Of a stretch of DNA of 64,000 bases, positions 52,674 through 61,253 are shown piece after piece. Location of the stretch: positions 5,127 to 69,126 of the forward strand of contig CAZWSE010000003.1 of NCBI GenBank assembly GCA_964636575.1, in the 5' to 3' direction. Under the pieces are notes generated by a model. The model worked only from the letters and a program-made list of their open reading frames with translations. It was not told where the DNA came from and made no database searches. Every line of letters starts with the position of its first letter. Position 1 is the stretch's first letter. The translations under genes and the position numbers were made by a program. Source of the DNA: CAZWSE01 sp964636575 (GTDB taxonomy: Bacteria > Pseudomonadota > Alphaproteobacteria > Rhodobacterales > Rhodobacteraceae).

Positions 52674-53339
52674 TTAGGCTTTAGGTGCTTCGTCCTCAGC
52701 AGCGGCTTCTTCAACCGCTTCGCCTGCATCTTCTTCAGGTGTTTCAATACCGGCGGATTCGGCCAGTTCTTCGTCTTCGGACGCGGCTGCGCCGATATCG
52801 TCGAAGAGTTCCTGAATTTCAAACTCTGCAGCCGCTTCTTCTTCGGCAGCCAGTTCCTGAATGGACTTACCTGCAGCTTGAAGCTCGGCTTCTTCTGGTG
52901 AGCGTGCCACGTTGACTTCGATGGTGCATTCGACTTCTGGGTGAAGAACGACAGTCATGTCGTGCACACCGAGGTCTTTGATCGGAGCAACCAGAACGAC
53001 CTGTTTGCGATCAACGGTGAAGCCTGCTTCGCCAGCAGCTTCGGCTGCATCGCGCGTTGTGACGGACCCATAAAGCGAACCGGCATCAGACGCAGAGCGG
53101 ATGATGATGAACTGTTGGCCATCAAGTTTGGCAGCCATCGTTTCGGCTTCTTTTTTGGTCTCAAGGTTTTGCGCTTCGAGCTGTACTTTGCGGGCTTCAA
53201 AGTCAGCGATGTTGGACTGTGACGCGGACAGCGCTTTGCCCTGGGGCAAAAGGTAGTTGCGCGCATAGCCCGGTTTGACGTCAACAACTTCGCCCATCTG
53301 GCCCAGTTTTGCTACGCGTTCGAGAAGGATTACTTGCAT
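52674..53339 (-). CDS. rplI: 50S ribosomal protein L9
   Basis: 221 residues. The N-terminal domain 'VILLERVAKLGQMGEVVDVKPGYARNYLLPQGKA' and the C-terminal RNA-binding domain (to about residue 145) are canonical. A further 75 residues form an Ala/Glu-rich acidic tail (EEEAAAEFEIQELFDD ... EEDAGEAVEEAAAEDEA); L9 is usually about 150 residues, so this is an extended form, as in related bacteria. Last gene of the rpsF operon. Confidence 0.96.
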   Translation of the reverse strand: MQVILLERVAKLGQMGEVVDVKPGYARNYLLPQGKALSASQSNIADFEARKVQLEAQNLETKKEAETMAAKLDGQQFIIIRSASDAGSLYGSVTTRDAAEAAGEAGFTVDRKQVVLVAPIKDLGVHDMTVVLHPEVECTIEVNVARSPEEAELQAAGKSIQELAAEEEAAAEFEIQELFDDIGAAASEDEELAESAGIETPEEDAGEAVEEAAAEDEAPKA

Positions 53340-53349
53340 GTCAGTCTCC

Positions 53350-53577
53350 TTATTTCACAGCGTAAGGCAGCAAGGCCAGAAAGCGGGCGCGTTTAATGGC
53401 ACGGGCCAGTTCACGCTGCTTTTTGGCTGAAACGGCCGTAATGCGGGATGGAACGATCTTGCCGCGCTCAGAGATGTAGCGCTGCAAAAGGCGGGTGTCT
53501 TTGTAGTCGATCGCTGGTGCGTTGTCGCCCGAGAAGGGGCACACTTTGCGACGACGGAAGAATGGTTTGGTAGCCAT
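53350..53577 (-). CDS. rpsR: 30S ribosomal protein S18
   Basis: 75 residues, full length. 'PFSGDNAPAIDYKDTRLLQRYISERGKIVPSRITAVSAKKQRELARAIKRARFLALLPY' is nearly the whole S18 consensus; the N-terminus is basic (FFRRRKVC). In the 30S platform it binds beside S6, encoded upstream. Confidence 0.97.
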   Translation of the reverse strand: MATKPFFRRRKVCPFSGDNAPAIDYKDTRLLQRYISERGKIVPSRITAVSAKKQRELARAIKRARFLALLPYAVK

Positions 53578-53606
53578 GTGTCAGTGTCCTTATATCAAGC
53601 TATAGA

Positions 53607-53972
53607 TCAATCGCGATCGCGACGTTCGCCGCGACGATCGCCACGTTCTTCACGCTTTTGCATCTGCACGGAAGGCAGTTCTGCGTGCTCATCAACTTTG
53701 ATGGTCAAAACGCGCATCACGTCATCATGCAGGCGCATCAGACGTTCCATTTCCTGAACAGCAGGGGCAGGGGCGTCGGAGCGCATGTAGGCATAATGCC
53801 CTTTGCGGTTTTTGTTGATCTTGTAGGCCATCGTTTTGACGCCCCAGTATTCGTGGTCAACCAGCTTACCGCCGTTGTCCCCGAGGACCGTGCCGAAGTG
53901 TTCGATAAGGCCTTCTGCTTGCGTGTTGGACAGATCCTGACGCGCAATCATGACATGCTCATAGAGTGGCAT
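53607..53972 (-). CDS. rpsF: 30S ribosomal protein S6
   Basis: 121 residues. 'MPLYEHVMIARQDLSNTQAEGLIEHF' and 'YWGVKTMAYKINKNRKGHYAYMRSDAP' define S6. The C-terminus is an Arg/Asp/Gly-rich tail (KREERGDRRGERRDRD). The start at 53972 is used; the longer frame to 54038 runs into the leader. First gene of the operon, preceded by a promoter and a structured leader that may bind the S6:S18 pair. Confidence 0.96.
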   Translation of the reverse strand: MPLYEHVMIARQDLSNTQAEGLIEHFGTVLGDNGGKLVDHEYWGVKTMAYKINKNRKGHYAYMRSDAPAPAVQEMERLMRLHDDVMRVLTIKVDEHAELPSVQMQKREERGDRRGERRDRD

Positions 53973-54075
53973 GTGCTCTCCTATTTGTATCAAGGCGCAT
54001 TTCATAGGCAGGGCGGTATTCCTTTGCGGCCCCACCACGAGAGACTGCGCGGTTCAAAACGTTTTGCAAAGGAAT
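53973..54075 (-). promoter_or_regulatory. Candidate S6:S18 autoregulatory mRNA leader
   Basis: The ~100-base leader starts with ATTCCTTTGC and contains its exact complement GCAAAGGAAT 38 bases later (plus-strand 54066-54075 and 54018-54027), directly followed by ACCGCC. A closing stem with an ACCG nearby is what known rpsF leaders show. Structure and ligand binding are inferred. Confidence 0.5.
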
Positions 54076-54079
54076 GCGC

Positions 54080-54107
54080 CGTATACACGCTTTCCAATGT
54101 CATGCAA
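54080..54107 (-). promoter_or_regulatory. Promoter of rpsF operon
   Basis: On the minus strand TTGCAT, 16-base spacer, TATACG. The predicted start lies at the 5' arm of the leader stem. Confidence 0.5.
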
Positions 54108-54275
54108 GGGGTTGGCGCATTGTGCGAGTGACTGTTGGGTCAGCTGGTAGACCTATTTTTAAGGGTCCGATTGTTATCATCTGGCTGCCCCATTGTGGAC
54201 ATGTTTCGACCCTAGCAGAATTGGTTAACGCTATTGGCCAGTGTTTTGGTCGAAAACCGATAAGGGACTTACGCA

Positions 54276-54773
54276 ATGACCGCTATTCGTGATCTATCCA
54301 ATGCTAACATGCCGACCAACCAGTCTAACGACTTGTCTCGCATCGCATGGAAAAAATCCTTTGCTGTAAGCAATTTGGTGTCCAAGGCTTTGGGCATTGT
54401 CTTGATGGCATGCGCTTTGGGGCTTTGGTTTGCTTCAAGCGGAATTTTTGATCCTCAAATTCTGTTGGTCAAAGTTGGCCTATCGTTGATGTTCTTTGTC
54501 GGCGGCATCGCACTTTTCCATTCAGCGCGTCGTGCCACTGCACCAGATGTTGAGTTTGACCAAGTGCGTCGTGAAGTGCGAGTGGTGCAGCGCAGTGCGA
54601 CTTCTGAGCGTGTTTTGCAAACCGTAAGCTTTGATGCCTTGGGTAAGGTAGAAATGCAGGATGGTTTGATCAGAGCCCATGACAAAAACGGGGAGTTGTT
54701 GGTTGAACTGATCGTTGAAGATCAAAAAGCTTTCCGCACCTTAAAGCGTCAGCTGACGCCTGTTTCCGGCTAG
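54276..54773 (+). CDS. Inner-membrane protein of unknown function, two helices
   Basis: 165 residues: a polar N-terminus, two membrane helices (about 37-57 LGIVLMACALGLWF and about 63-82 LLVKVGLSLMFFVGGIALF), then a cytoplasmic beta-rich domain (DVEFDQVRREVRVVQRSATSERVLQTVSFDALGKVEMQDG) resembling PH-like folds seen after paired helices. Not recognised as a named family. Monocistronic between the rpsF promoter and yceI. Confidence 0.65.
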   Translation: MTAIRDLSNANMPTNQSNDLSRIAWKKSFAVSNLVSKALGIVLMACALGLWFASSGIFDPQILLVKVGLSLMFFVGGIALFHSARRATAPDVEFDQVRREVRVVQRSATSERVLQTVSFDALGKVEMQDGLIRAHDKNGELLVELIVEDQKAFRTLKRQLTPVSG

Positions 54774-54924
54774 AAAGCTGCACATATTTAAGCTTTGTCT
54801 TGGGCCCAAGGCTGTTCACCAATGTGTATTCCTAAACACGGTATGTTGAGACTTGTTGAGTTGAAGGCCGGCGCAAAAGCGCCATGTTGTCTTCACATAT
54901 TCTCATCAACCGGAGCCTTCTCAG

Positions 54925-55497
54925 ATGAAAACCATTCTTCTTGCCGCCGCTTTGTCGACTTCAGCGACGTTCGCAATTGCTGCCCCTCAGAAGTACGTAT
55001 TGGACGCGAGCCATAGTCAGGTTGTGTTCTCTTACAACCACTTGGGCTTTTCGACCACTTACGGGATGTTCTCCGGTTTCGAAGGTGAGATCATGTTTGA
55101 TCAAGACGATGCCTCGGCGTCTTCAGTGACTGTTTCAATGCCAGTGATGTCTATGTTCACAGGTTGGGAAAAGCGCGAAGGACACTTCATGTCTGATGAT
55201 TTTTTCGGCGCATCGGAGGGCGACATGATCACTTTCACGTCCACAGGGATCGAAGTTACCGGCGATAGCACTGCGAAAATCACTGGTGACCTTTCTATGA
55301 ATGATGTCACGAAGTCTGTTGTTCTGGATGCTGTTTTGAACAAGACGGGATCGCACCCTATGGCCAACAAAGATTGGGCCGGGTTTGACGCAAGCGTCAC
55401 TTTGAAACGCTCTGACTTCGGACTGGGCGCATTTGCTCCTGCAGTCAGCGACGATGTTGAAGTCAAGATTTCGATCGAAGCGATGAAAGCTGAATAA
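54925..55497 (+). CDS. YceI family periplasmic lipid-binding protein
   Basis: 190 residues with a signal peptide (MKTILLAAALSTSATFAIA). Mature part is a lipocalin-like YceI barrel: 'YVLDASHSQVVFSYNHLGFSTTYGMFSGFEGEIMFD', 'DFFGASEGDMITFTST', 'GFDASVTLKRSDFGLGAFAPAVSDDVEVKISIEAMK'. Family members bind isoprenoid lipids such as ubiquinone precursors. It converges on a cytochrome b561-YceI fusion across a shared terminator. Confidence 0.94.
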   Translation: MKTILLAAALSTSATFAIAAPQKYVLDASHSQVVFSYNHLGFSTTYGMFSGFEGEIMFDQDDASASSVTVSMPVMSMFTGWEKREGHFMSDDFFGASEGDMITFTSTGIEVTGDSTAKITGDLSMNDVTKSVVLDAVLNKTGSHPMANKDWAGFDASVTLKRSDFGLGAFAPAVSDDVEVKISIEAMKAE

Positions 55498-55522
55498 GCT
55501 TGAGTTCTGTTTTTGAACAAAG

Positions 55523-55552
55523 GGCCGCCGATTTGTTTCGGCGGCCTTTCTT
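55523..55552. terminator. Terminator between convergent yceI genes
   Basis: GGCCGCCGA pairs with TCGGCGGCC around TTTGTT; A-run before and TTTCTTGTTTT after. It ends a few bases before the stop of the leftward gene. Confidence 0.85.
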
Positions 55553-55555
55553 GTT

Positions 55556-56767
55556 TTAGCTGTCCTCGGAAGCGGTTTGGCTTGCCGTGAGCGAGATATA
55601 GATCTCGACGGCAAACCCAAGTGAGCTTTCATCGGGCATATTGTCGCCAATTCCAAAATCGAGACGTTGCAAAACAAAGTCGCCGCGCATTTCTGCGCCG
55701 TTATCGGACAGGGACAGCTGGAATGGGAATTCAACGGGTTGGCTTTGATCCTTTATTGTCAGTGTACCTTTAGCCATGTAGCCATCAGGAATTCGGGTAA
55801 TGTCCGCAGAGTAGCGCGCTTCCGGAAATGTTGACGCATCGAAGTAGTCTGCGCCCATTGCTTGATCTGTTACAGACCCCAGGGTGAGCGATGGAATTGA
55901 AATCGTTACATCTACATCGCCAAGTTTTTGAAGATCCTGGGAGTCGGTGAAACTAATTGCCGCTGTCCAGTCCTGAAATTCACCTTCGACGGTAGAGCCA
56001 AACTGGACAATCCGAAGTTCGATTTTGCCAGATTGCACTTCCCATTGACTATCAACGGCATCCAATTCTGCAGTGGGCGTAGAGGCTGTATGAGGTTGGT
56101 AGAGACCCAAACCAGCACCTAATGCGAGGGTTGCACACCATACCACCAGCGCAGCCACAATCGGGGCTCGCTCGGAATGGTTGGCATCAGTTGGGACGGG
56201 TGTCACGTTCCCGAACCACATTCTGCGTAGGGTAATATCCTTGTCGACAAAATGATGTTTCAAGGCACCTGCGATGTGCAAGAAAATGGTGACTGCCATG
56301 ACCTTGGTAAAGATCCAATGCAGGCCAGCTGACACGGCGGCGATGGCTTCGCTTTTGGCGACGAATGGCAAATCCTGCCCAAACGGCCACCAGATTGGAG
56401 CAAATCCCGTTGTTGCCGCGTGGTGTACCCATCCGGACAAAGGAACGATCACAAGAGAAGAATAAAGCAACCAATGTGCGGTTTCGGCCATGAAGGATTC
56501 GAGTTTCTTGTCTGCGTTTAGCAATCCAGGCTTAGGCTGGCTTATAGCCCAGATGATCCGAGCCAAAGCAACGATGAATACAGCCACCCCGATTGTTTTG
56601 TGCGCCGAGAACAGCCATGCTTTTTGGGCCAGTTGTTCTGAAGTTTCGTACGGCAGCCTGTTGGCTATGACACCAAGCGGAATAGCCGTTAGAATCAAGA
56701 GTGCGGTCAACCAGTGAAAAACTTTGGTGACCGATCCATATGTTGATTGCGTGTTGCTTGCAGACAT
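55556..56767 (-). CDS. Cytochrome b561 - YceI fusion protein
   Basis: 403 residues. Residues about 10-190 form a di-haem cytochrome b561 membrane domain (histidines in 'TKVFHWLTALL', 'LFSAHKTIGVAVF', 'SGWVHHAATTG', 'VTIFLHIAGALKHHFV'); another helix (APIVAALVVWCATLALGAGLGLY) leads to a periplasmic YceI barrel (about 245-400: 'WEVQSGKIELRIVQFGSTVEGEF' ... 'LQRLDFGIGDNMPDESSLGFAVEIYISL'). The pairing suggests electron transfer with a barrel-bound quinone-like lipid (inference). Start at 56767 preferred over 56863. Confidence 0.9.
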   Translation of the reverse strand: MSASNTQSTYGSVTKVFHWLTALLILTAIPLGVIANRLPYETSEQLAQKAWLFSAHKTIGVAVFIVALARIIWAISQPKPGLLNADKKLESFMAETAHWLLYSSLVIVPLSGWVHHAATTGFAPIWWPFGQDLPFVAKSEAIAAVSAGLHWIFTKVMAVTIFLHIAGALKHHFVDKDITLRRMWFGNVTPVPTDANHSERAPIVAALVVWCATLALGAGLGLYQPHTASTPTAELDAVDSQWEVQSGKIELRIVQFGSTVEGEFQDWTAAISFTDSQDLQKLGDVDVTISIPSLTLGSVTDQAMGADYFDASTFPEARYSADITRIPDGYMAKGTLTIKDQSQPVEFPFQLSLSDNGAEMRGDFVLQRLDFGIGDNMPDESSLGFAVEIYISLTASQTASEDS

Positions 56768-56866
56768 TTCACCGCTCCGACTTGTGCTTTGAAAGTTGTA
56801 TAGCGCGAGTTTTTGCTCTCTTAAAGTTGCGACCGCGCACAGGTTATCTGCGAACAGGCGCATTGC

Positions 56867-56895
56867 TTGTCAGTAGGTCATGGTCAGTCTAAACC
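56867..56895 (+). promoter_or_regulatory. Candidate promoter of fabD
   Basis: TTGTCA, 17-base spacer, TAAACC, 33 bases before fabD. Moderate match. Confidence 0.3.
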
Positions 56896-56927
56896 TAAGA
56901 TAGAAAACTAAAAACAAGGGACAGGGC

Positions 56928-57860
56928 ATGAGCATCGCATTCGTTTTTCCGGGGCAGGGCGCGCAGACTATTGGAATGGGCAAGGAATTGGCCGAGGCCT
57001 ATCCCGCTGCACAGGCTGTCTTCGATGAAGTTGATGACGCTTTGGGGGAAAAGCTAAGTGCACTCATATGGGAAGGCGAACAAGATACGCTGACACTGAC
57101 CCAAAATGCGCAACCAGCCTTGATGGCGACATCAATCGCGGCGCTGCGTGCTATGGAGGCTGAAGGCCTTTCCGTCGATAAAGCGGCCTTTGTTGCGGGT
57201 CATTCTTTGGGGGAATATTCGGCCCTTGCAGCGGCAGGTTCAATTTCGTTGGCCGATACGGCGCGTTTGCTTAGAACCCGTGGCGAGGCGATGCAAAAGG
57301 CTGTGCCAGTTGGCGTCGGTGCTATGGCTGCTTTGCTTGGCCTAGATTTCGAAGCAGCGACTGAGATTGCGGATGAGTGCGCCATGGGACAAGTTTTGCA
57401 AGCCGCTAACGACAATGATCCGGGACAAGTTGTTGTGTCAGGCCACAAAGAAGCAGTTGAGCGTGCCGTTGAGAAAGCCAAGCTAAAGGGTGCCAAACGC
57501 GCAATGCTGTTGCCCGTGAGTGCGCCGTTTCATTGTGCATTGATGAGCCCCGCCGCTGACGTGATGGCCCAGGCTTTGGCCAACGTCACAGTCAAGGCAC
57601 CACAGGTGCCGCTGGTCGCTAATGTGCGGGCTGAAGCCGTGAGCGACGCCGCACTTATCAAAGACCTATTGGTCGAGCAGGTCACCGGATCTGTGCGGTG
57701 GCGTGAATCCGTTCTTTGGATGGCTGCAAACGGCGTCACCGAAGCCTGGGAGATTGGTGCGGGCAAAGCCCTATCGGGCATGATCCGCCGGATAGACCGG
57801 GAGGTCGCAACAAAAGCAATCGGAACCCCTGATAACATTCAATCGCTCTTGAGCGCGTAA
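56928..57860 (+). CDS. fabD: Malonyl-CoA:ACP transacylase
   Basis: 310 residues. 'FVFPGQGAQTIGMGKEL' at the start, the nucleophile serine in 'AGHSLGEYSALAAAGS', the arginine in 'TRGEAMQKAVP', and the histidine in 'VSAPFHCALM'. It loads malonyl groups on ACP for fatty-acid elongation. AGGGAC ribosome-binding site. Followed by fabG after 19 bases. Confidence 0.97.
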   Translation: MSIAFVFPGQGAQTIGMGKELAEAYPAAQAVFDEVDDALGEKLSALIWEGEQDTLTLTQNAQPALMATSIAALRAMEAEGLSVDKAAFVAGHSLGEYSALAAAGSISLADTARLLRTRGEAMQKAVPVGVGAMAALLGLDFEAATEIADECAMGQVLQAANDNDPGQVVVSGHKEAVERAVEKAKLKGAKRAMLLPVSAPFHCALMSPAADVMAQALANVTVKAPQVPLVANVRAEAVSDAALIKDLLVEQVTGSVRWRESVLWMAANGVTEAWEIGAGKALSGMIRRIDREVATKAIGTPDNIQSLLSA

Positions 57861-57879
57861 GTGGAAGAAAGAGACCTAT

Positions 57880-58617
57880 ATGTTTGATCTTGAAGGAAAG
57901 ACAGCGCTCGTGACTGGCGCCTCTGGCGGTATTGGTGCGGATATTGCCCGCGCGCTGCACGAGGCTGGTGCCACTGTCGGTTTGTCAGGTACCCGTGTTG
58001 AGCCGTTGGAGGCTTTGGCAAAGGAATTGGGCGCGCGCGCGCATATCTTGCCATGTAATCTCAGCGATCCAGAGGCTGTAGAGGCCCTTCCAAAGCAAGC
58101 CGTTGAGGCGATGGGCAGTGTTGATATTTTGGTGAACAATGCTGGCATAACGCGTGACAATTTGTTCATGCGATTGTCAGACGACGAATGGCAGTCTGTT
58201 CTGGATGTTAATCTGACCGCGACCTTCAAACTGTGCAAAGGCGTTATCCGAGGCATGATGAAGTCACGCTGGGGGCGGATCATCAACATATCCAGTGTTG
58301 TTGGTGCAACGGGAAACCCTGGACAGGCGAACTATGCGGCCTCAAAGGCGGGCATGGTGGGGATGTCTAAGTCTTTGGCCTATGAAGTTGCGAGCCGCGG
58401 CATCACTGTAAACGCAGTTGCGCCTGGGTTCATCACGACTGCGATGACAGACAAACTGACAGATGATCAAAAAGCGGGCATTTTGACCCAAGTTCCAGCC
58501 GGACGCATGGGTGAGCCTGCGGAAATTGCGGCAACCGTTCTGTTTTTGGCAAGCTCGGAAGCGGGATATTTGACAGGTACAACCTTGCATGTGAATGGCG
58601 GGATGGCCATGTTGTGA
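57880..58617 (+). CDS. fabG: 3-oxoacyl-ACP reductase
   Basis: 245-residue short-chain dehydrogenase. NADPH motif 'VTGASGGIGADIA' (12-24), 'NNAGITRDNLFMRL', catalytic Ser in 'IINISSVVGATGNPGQANYAASKAG' with Tyr and Lys in YAASK, and the C-terminal 'YLTGTTLHVNGGMAML'. Second step of fatty-acid elongation. fabD and fabG are cotranscribed. Confidence 0.97.
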   Translation: MFDLEGKTALVTGASGGIGADIARALHEAGATVGLSGTRVEPLEALAKELGARAHILPCNLSDPEAVEALPKQAVEAMGSVDILVNNAGITRDNLFMRLSDDEWQSVLDVNLTATFKLCKGVIRGMMKSRWGRIINISSVVGATGNPGQANYAASKAGMVGMSKSLAYEVASRGITVNAVAPGFITTAMTDKLTDDQKAGILTQVPAGRMGEPAEIAATVLFLASSEAGYLTGTTLHVNGGMAML

Positions 58618-58661
58618 GGATCGCTGCACGAACCGCTAGGTTTTGTGTGGTGTCAAACCGT

Positions 58662-58689
58662 TTGCCATCGCGGCGGTCTGTGCTATAGG
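58662..58689 (+). promoter_or_regulatory. Promoter of acpP
   Basis: TTGCCA, 16-base spacer, TATAGG, in the 222-base fabG-acpP spacer. The leader also contains an imperfect hairpin CCTGCGCCTC/GAGGCAGG (58773-58799) without a U-run. Confidence 0.5.
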
Positions 58690-58839
58690 CGGCGCAGATT
58701 TGATCCGGCGGTGTTCGGATCCCTCGAGCAATTGGGGAAAGAGCCGTCTTTGCGAAAGCTGAGACAATACCACCTGCGCCTCGTTGATTTTGAGGCAGGG
58801 GCAAATTATGGGCCAAGGCCCTGAATGTGAGGACTTAAC

Positions 58840-59073
58840 ATGAGCGACATCGCAGACCGCGTAAAAAAGATCGTTGTGGAACATCTGGGCGTTGAAGAAG
58901 ACAAAGTAGCCGAAAACGCTTCTTTCATCGATGATCTGGGCGCTGATAGCCTTGATACAGTTGAGCTGGTTATGGCGTTCGAAGAAGAGTTCGGAATTGA
59001 AATTCCTGATGACGCTGCCGAAACCATTCAGACCTTTGGCGACGCTGTAAAGTTCATCACCGAAGCGTCCTGA
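58840..59073 (+). CDS. acpP: Acyl carrier protein
   Basis: 77 residues, acidic, four-helix ACP. The phosphopantetheine attachment serine is Ser37 in 'DLGADSLDTVELVMAFEEEFGIEIPD'. It carries the acyl chain for FabD, FabG and FabF, whose genes surround it. Own promoter and terminator, consistent with the high demand for ACP. Confidence 0.98.
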   Translation: MSDIADRVKKIVVEHLGVEEDKVAENASFIDDLGADSLDTVELVMAFEEEFGIEIPDDAAETIQTFGDAVKFITEAS

Positions 59074-59124
59074 TTTCAGGTTCTCTCGCCTTGTTGGGTT
59101 GAGAAACACGCTATAAGAATTTGT

Positions 59125-59160
59125 AAAGGCACTGGTTTGACGATCAGTGCCTTTTCGCTT
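59125..59160 (+). terminator. Intrinsic terminator of acpP
   Basis: AAAGGCACTG pairs with CAGTGCCTTT around a ten-base loop; T-rich tail TTTTCGCTTTTT. Confidence 0.9.
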
Positions 59161-59239
59161 TTTCGGCACAGATGTGCCATGCTGTTGCCCGCATTTTCGC
59201 GTCTTAGTTAACGAAACGTGACTTCGAAAGGTCCGAGCA

Positions 59240-59773
59240 GTGCGCGTAGTGCCGACTATAAACACACCCCGATTGCGTCTTCGCGCCATGCGGCCAGAAG
59301 ACTTTCCTCGCTTTGCCGAGATTTGGGCCAATCCAGAGGTCGTTCGCTACATTGGTGGTGAGCCTTGGAGCGAGCATCAAGCTTGGACATCGTTTCTACG
59401 GAATGTTGGGCAATGGCAACTGACCGGATTTGGTCAATGGGCTATTGAGCATCGAGACACCCAGACAATGATCGGTCAGGTCGGCTTTTTCAGTGGCGGT
59501 CGTGGTTTTGGTGTCGAGTTTGATTCGTTTCCTGAAGCGGGCTGGGTTCTTGATTCTGACTATCATGGAAGTGGCTTGGGGGGAGAGGCTGCTTCGGCTG
59601 CCCACGAGTGGTTCGACCGTGTTGTTACAGGTCCGCTGGTTGCAGTCTTGGATTTAGATAATCTTGCCTCGCGCGCGATTGCAACGAACCTGGGCTACCG
59701 GCTGTTGGAAGAGCGCAGCTATAAAGGTTCATTGGTTGAACTTGTGCGCCGCAAAGGTATGGCTTTGAGTTAA
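59240..59773 (+). CDS. GNAT family N-acetyltransferase, RimJ/RimL-like
   Basis: 177 residues. 'INTPRLRLRAMRPEDFPRFAEIWANPEVVRYIGG' is the RimJ/RimL-type opening, and 'LDSDYHGSGLGGEAASAAHEWF' holds the acetyl-CoA pyrophosphate loop (GSGLGGEA). The apparent start is GTG at 59240. Substrate unknown. It sits between acpP and fabF but has no evident role in lipid synthesis. Confidence 0.85.
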   Translation: MRVVPTINTPRLRLRAMRPEDFPRFAEIWANPEVVRYIGGEPWSEHQAWTSFLRNVGQWQLTGFGQWAIEHRDTQTMIGQVGFFSGGRGFGVEFDSFPEAGWVLDSDYHGSGLGGEAASAAHEWFDRVVTGPLVAVLDLDNLASRAIATNLGYRLLEERSYKGSLVELVRRKGMALS

Positions 59774-59993
59774 CGTCTTTATTGCCGGTGGTATGGATCA
59801 ACGGTTCTGATCGCACCCCAAGTAGATGGCCGCCTTAGCACGGTGTGTCGATGATCTCGTGGTCAATTTATCCTCGGCCAACACTTCACCTCAGAGAGTT
59901 CATTCCTTCTCCTGACGTCCTGCTCTTGCCCCCATCCCCTTGGGCGAGGTATGTGGTTGCGAAACAATTGATCCCTGCAACGAAGGATTAGCA
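59774..59993. other. Intergenic region before fabF, nothing identified
   Basis: About 220 bases. I found no open frame with plausible composition, no stem with a U-run, and no clear promoter; the only recognisable signal is the AAGGA ribosome-binding site of fabF at its end. Confidence 0.5.
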
Positions 59994-61253
59994 ATGCGCA
60001 GAGTAGTTGTGACAGGCCTAGGACTTGTAACCCCCTTAGCGAGTGGCGTTGAGGCGACGTGGTCGCGCCTTCTGGAGGGTCAATCCGGAGCAGGCACAAT
60101 CGAGCGATTTGACGCGTCTCATCTCGCGACCAATTACGCCTGCGAAGTTCCGCGTGGCGACGGTTCTGACGGCACTTTTAACGCTGACGAATGGATGGCT
60201 CCAAAAGAGCAGCGCAAAGTTGATGACTTTATTCTATTTGGAATTGCGGCGGCAGAAATGGCCGTGAAAGACGCTGGTTGGACGCCGACCGATGAAGAAG
60301 ACTTGCTTCGTACCGGCGTAATGCTTGGCTCAGGCATTGGTGGTCTGTCATCTATTGCCGATACGGCAATTTTGATCAAAGAGCGAGGTCCGCGTCGTGT
60401 GTCTCCATTCTTTATTCCGGGGGCTTTGATCAACTTGATTTCTGGACAGGTTTCGATCCGCTTTGGTTTTAAAGGGCCAAACCATTCAGTTGTAACGGCG
60501 TGTTCCACGGGCGCGCATGCGATTGGCGATGCAAGCCGGTTGATTCAGCATGGTGACGCCGAAGTCATGATCGCTGGTGGCGCAGAAGCAGCCATTTGCG
60601 AGATTGGGATCGCCGGCTTTAACGCCTGTAAGGCCCTGTCCACCAAACGTGCCGAGGACCCTAAGGGTGCCAGTCGTCCCTATGATGCTGATCGTGACGG
60701 GTTCGTCATGGGTGAGGGGGCCGGTGTTGTTGTTCTGGAAGAATACGAGCATGCCAAAGCGCGTGGCGCCAAAATCTATGCCGAAGTTCTTGGGTATGGT
60801 TTGTCCGGTGATGCGTACCACATCACGGCACCTTCCGAGACCGGAGAAGGCGGCGAGCGTTCTATGCGTGCTGCACTGAAGAATGCGGGGCTTGAACCGA
60901 AGGACATTGACTACATCAACGCACATGGCACGAGCACTATGGCGGATACCATTGAGCTGGGAGCCGTTGAGCGCATGCTGGGCGATGCCGCGGGGTCAGT
61001 CACCATGTCATCAACGAAGTCCTCTACAGGCCACTTGTTGGGGGCAGCCGGAGCTATTGAGGCGATCTTTAGCATTCTGGCGATACGCGATCAGGTCGTT
61101 CCGCCAACGATCAACTTGGACAATCCCGACGTGGACACACAGATCGATCTGGCGCCGAATGCGAAACGAGAGCGTAAGGTTGAGGTCGCATTGTCGAACT
61201 CATTTGGGTTTGGTGGAACGAATGCCAGCGTCATCTTCGGCAAGGTAAGCTAA
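59994..61253 (+). CDS. fabF: 3-oxoacyl-ACP synthase II
   Basis: 419-residue condensing enzyme. Start MRRVVVTGLGLVTPLASGVEATW at 59994 with AAGGA six to seven bases upstream. Nucleophile Cys in 'VVTACSTGAHAIGDA', histidines in 'YINAHGTSTMADTIE' and 'STKSSTGHLLGAAGAIEA'. The stop shares its last A with the ATG of mltG (TAATG), so the two are tightly coupled. Confidence 0.97.
   Translation: MRRVVVTGLGLVTPLASGVEATWSRLLEGQSGAGTIERFDASHLATNYACEVPRGDGSDGTFNADEWMAPKEQRKVDDFILFGIAAAEMAVKDAGWTPTDEEDLLRTGVMLGSGIGGLSSIADTAILIKERGPRRVSPFFIPGALINLISGQVSIRFGFKGPNHSVVTACSTGAHAIGDASRLIQHGDAEVMIAGGAEAAICEIGIAGFNACKALSTKRAEDPKGASRPYDADRDGFVMGEGAGVVVLEEYEHAKARGAKIYAEVLGYGLSGDAYHITAPSETGEGGERSMRAALKNAGLEPKDIDYINAHGTSTMADTIELGAVERMLGDAAGSVTMSSTKSSTGHLLGAAGAIEAIFSILAIRDQVVPPTINLDNPDVDTQIDLAPNAKRERKVEVALSNSFGFGGTNASVIFGKVS

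Noticed and set aside
58773..58799. Hairpin before acpP as a terminator or attenuator
   Set aside because: Imperfect stem with a bulge and no U-run; it lies downstream of the acpP promoter and is left as a note only.
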